Positions 61,259 to 64,000 of a stretch of 64,000 nucleotides of DNA are shown piece by piece. The notes under the pieces were generated by a model. That model did not search any database. It saw only the letters and a list, made by a program, of their open reading frames with translations, and had not been told where the DNA came from. This stretch comes from Tetradesmus obliquus (taxonomy: Eukaryota; Chlorophyta; Chlorophyceae; Sphaeropleales; Scenedesmaceae). The position numbers and the translations under genes are program-made. Where the stretch lies: contig CP126192.1 of the NCBI GenBank assembly GCA_030272155.1, positions 1,770,501-1,834,500 of the forward strand, written 5' to 3'. Positions within the stretch are counted from its first letter, which is position 1. Each line of letters begins with the position of its first letter.

Positions 61259-64000
61259 ATGACAGACAGCATAGAGCAGCAGCTTGCGGAGCTGCAGCTG
61301 GGTCAGGATGCAGGCGGCAGCAGCAAACACAATGATACTGACAGCAGCAGCACAACAGGAGCCGCAGTCACAGCAGCAGCAAGCAGCACACACGCTAACG
61401 ACAGCAGCCAAATCAATGGCACACAACAACCCAGCAACAGCAGCAGCAGCAGCAGCAGTGCCGCATTGGTGGCTGGGCTGGAGGCCCCTCTAGAGCTGCT
61501 GCGTGAGCTGGTGGGGTGGCCGCTGCAGCACGCGGCGGCAGCAGCAGAGCTGGGCGTGGTGTGGCCGCGAGGGCTGCTGCTGCACGGCCCGCCTGGCTGC
61601 GGCAAGACGCTGCTGGTCAAGGCGGTGGCAGGTGGGCGGGTGTGGTACAGCAGCCTTGCAGTATAGGATCCTGTTGGAGGGTTTGGTGCTGTGGTGTGCT
61701 GGCAGCCGCAGCGGTATGGACTGGCCAGGGTGTGCTGTGTGATGCTTTTTGAGGCAGTAGCTGGCTGCATCACTGAGCTTGTACGCTGAGGGGGCATCAG
61801 TGCAACATTTCAGCCAGCACACGTCCAGGCGATGTTGCTGAGGCGTATTGCAGCCTGCGCCTGGCGTGCATTGCCATGCCTGGCTCAAATATCATATTGC
61901 AGGTCATTTGCTGTCACCTGCAGCCTAATGTATTTTTGATCCACACGCTTGCACTACTGCGACCAGGCATCGCCACTACACGCACTGACATTTGCTGTAA
62001 CTGCCTGTGTGCGCTGCTCATCACCCTGCCACTGCCCTGCACAGAGGAGTTCAATGCAGTGCTGCACAGCGTCACGCCAGGCTCCGTGTTTGGCGCCTAC
62101 CTGGGCGAGTCGGAGCGCCGCCTGCGCGAGGTCTTTGAGGCAGCGGCAGCAGACGCGGCAGCGGGCCGCCTGGTGATCGTGTTCCTGGATGAGGTTGATG
62201 CGCTGTGCCCCAGAAGGGGCGGCGGGGGCCAGCATGAGGCACGAGTAGTGGCGCAGCTGCTGACTTTACTAGACGGCGCAGCAGCGCTCGAGACTGCAGC
62301 AACAGCAGCAGCATCAGGTGGTGCAGCAGGTGGTGGGGGTGGGGGTGCTGCTGCAGGGCGTGTGGTGGTGGTTGCTGCCACCAACCGACCCAATGCGCTT
62401 GACCCTGCGCTGCGGCGGCCTGGGCGGCTGGACCGGGAGGTGGCCATCAGTGTGCCTGATGCAGCGGCGCGGGCACAGATACTCAGGTGGGTGCGGCCAG
62501 CTGCTGCTGCTGTTGCATGCATGCTCGATAAGACTCACTGTTTTGCAAGGGATGTTCCTGTGAGGCCCATGCAATTGATTAAAGCTGAAGAGCTGGCTGT
62601 GCATTTACTAGGCCGCTGCTGCCAGACATGCCAGCTTCACCATCTCTACGTTCTGTCCCGCCCATCTCTGGTTTTGTCACCTGTCATTACACCTGCCCCT
62701 GCATTCACTCACACACACAACAAACATCTGTTTCCTGCAAGTGCAGGCTGCACTGCAGCGGGCTGTGCCTTGCGCCTGATGTGGACCTGCCGGCGCTGGC
62801 TGCTGCCTGTGCGGGCTACTCAGGGGCTGACCTGGCAGCACTGGCCAGGGAGGCGGCAATGGCGGGCTTCTCAGAAGCAGCAGCAGCATTCATGGCGGGC
62901 GGTGAGTGTAGCGTGTCTGGCGGCGACTGCTGCGACAGCAGGCTGGTGTACGCAGCATTGAAGTGTCAACATGTAGTACAACATTATGTTCAGCACTTTG
63001 ATGATCGCAACTGAACAGCCAGGCGGCATTTTGCAGCGCGCTGCGGCTCTTGTGGTGCACGCGCCTGCTGCTGCTCAATCACAATGCAACCGCCGAGCAT
63101 GCTTCACCCGTGCTCCTGCTGCTGCTGCTGCTGCTGCCGCAACCAGGTGCAGCCGGCACGGCAGCAAGCGCTGCCGCTGCTGCTGCTGGTGACGGCCTCG
63201 TCACAGCAGCGCACTTTGCAGCCGCCATGCACCGCGTGGGCCCCTCCATCGTGCGTGGTGCTGCTGTGGAGGTTGCCCCTGTGGGGTGGGCCCAGGTGGG
63301 CGGCTACGCCAAGGTCAAGCAGCGGCTGCAGCAGGCGGTGGAGTGGCCGCTGCAGCACGCAGGTGCGGCGGCTGGCTGGCTGGCTGGGTGATGAGGAGTT
63401 GGTGCCCGGTTGATCCATCTGGTTGGCTGTGATCTGCCTGCTGACTTCGTGCGTCTGGTTGCGTCAGCAGGTGGTTGAGGTTGCAGCGGCATTCGTGTAT
63501 GAGGTGTTTGAGCACAAGCAATGCAACTTCCACCTCTCTTGGCCGCTTCTGCCATGCCCTGCACCCGCAGACGTCTTCAAGCGGCTGGGCCTGCCGCCCC
63601 CCAGGGGCGTGCTGCTGCACGGGCCGCCGGGCTGCAGCAAGACCATGCTGGCGCGCGCAGCAGCAACAGGCAGCAAGGCCACATTCATCCCGCTGTCATG
63701 CGCACAGGTGCGTTGCGTTTACTGTGCAATGGGCACTGTGTGATGGACAGCAGCGCTTATCTCATCATCCGTCCAGGTGTCCATATGCGTCGCCCACCAG
63801 CAAAAGCAGCCGCTGCTTGCCTTTGCTTCTGCTTCCGCTGTTGCTGTTGATACAAATATCCGCAACTGTTGCACCCGCCGCACCGCCGGTGTCCACTTCT
63901 GCACCCGGCATGCAGCTGTACGGCATGTACGTGGGCGAGGGCGAGGCGGCGCTACGTGACGCGTTCAGGCGCGCGCGCCTGGCGCGGCCGTCCATCATCT
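61259..64000 (+). CDS. CDC48B: CDC48B-like AAA ATPase (3' end outside window)
   Basis: A type II AAA ATPase close to Arabidopsis CDC48B and to the SPATA5L1/AFG2B group; relatives remodel protein complexes, for example in ribosome biogenesis. Early exons: 61259-61631, 62045-62485, 62747-62901, with later ones through 63.1-64.0 kb. D1 shows Walker [15 protein letters not shown], Walker [16 protein letters not shown] and sensor [21 protein letters not shown] helical lid follows ([18 protein letters not shown]). The inter-domain stretch [18 protein letters not shown] leads to D2 with Walker [17 protein letters not shown] and [20 protein letters not shown]. Ser in GPPGCSKT is also seen in CDC48B relatives. 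The N-terminus is Ser/Gln/Ala-rich without the p97 N-domain. The coding sequence runs past the window end before the D2 Walker B. Confidence 0.9.

Overview
The window is nuclear DNA from a green alga, most likely a core chlorophyte (Chlorophyceae-like). The reasons are dense GT-AG introns, GC-rich codons, plant-type orthologues (class II PRPP synthetase 4, SnRK2-like kinase, BOR-type borate exporter, AP2/ERF protein, CDC48B) and very heavy CAG/CTG triplet repeats. No bacterial, viral, rRNA, tRNA or CRISPR feature was found. Gene models were built by hand from conserved protein segments plus splice-phase matching. For TBCE, PRS4, CBR, the kinase, FEN1, the DMT transporter and the SSS symporter, exon phases close over the whole reading frame.

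Layout. 0.2-18 kb, all on +: tubulin-folding cofactor E, PRPP synthetase 4, NADH-cytochrome b5 reductase and an SnRK2-like kinase. 18-26.4 kb: a gene-poor stretch with a G-quadruplex motif, a GAT repeat and a 456-bp-period tandem duplication. 26.4-30.1 kb (-): a secreted-type subtilisin protease whose 5' end is unresolved. 31.6-32.5 kb: an 840-bp terminal-inverted-repeat element. 33.2-38.6 kb (-): a BOR/SLC4 anion exporter, divergent from FEN1 (+, 39.1-43.0 kb). 44.5-48.3 kb (-): an AP2-domain regulator, divergent from an SLC35F-like transporter (+, 48.9-51.4 kb). 52.3-57.8 kb (+): a sodium:solute symporter. 59.6-61.1 kb (+): an unrecognised protein, followed 188 bp later by a CDC48B-type AAA ATPase that runs off the window end.

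The genes are mostly housekeeping (tubulin folding, nucleotide synthesis, redox, DNA replication, protein remodelling, transport) and do not form a pathway.

The most unusual signals are architectural. (1) Short tandem duplications repeatedly copy an exon-intron junction into the adjacent intron, leaving decoy splice sites. FEN1 has five such sets, one of which offers alternative acceptors that would remove the PCNA-binding tail. Further cases occur in the kinase, CBR, the DMT transporter and the SSS symporter, with a weak one in the subtilase. (2) Many introns carry (CTG)n immediately before the 3' splice site, while exons carry (CAG)n on the same sense strand, so triplet orientation largely separates intron from exon.
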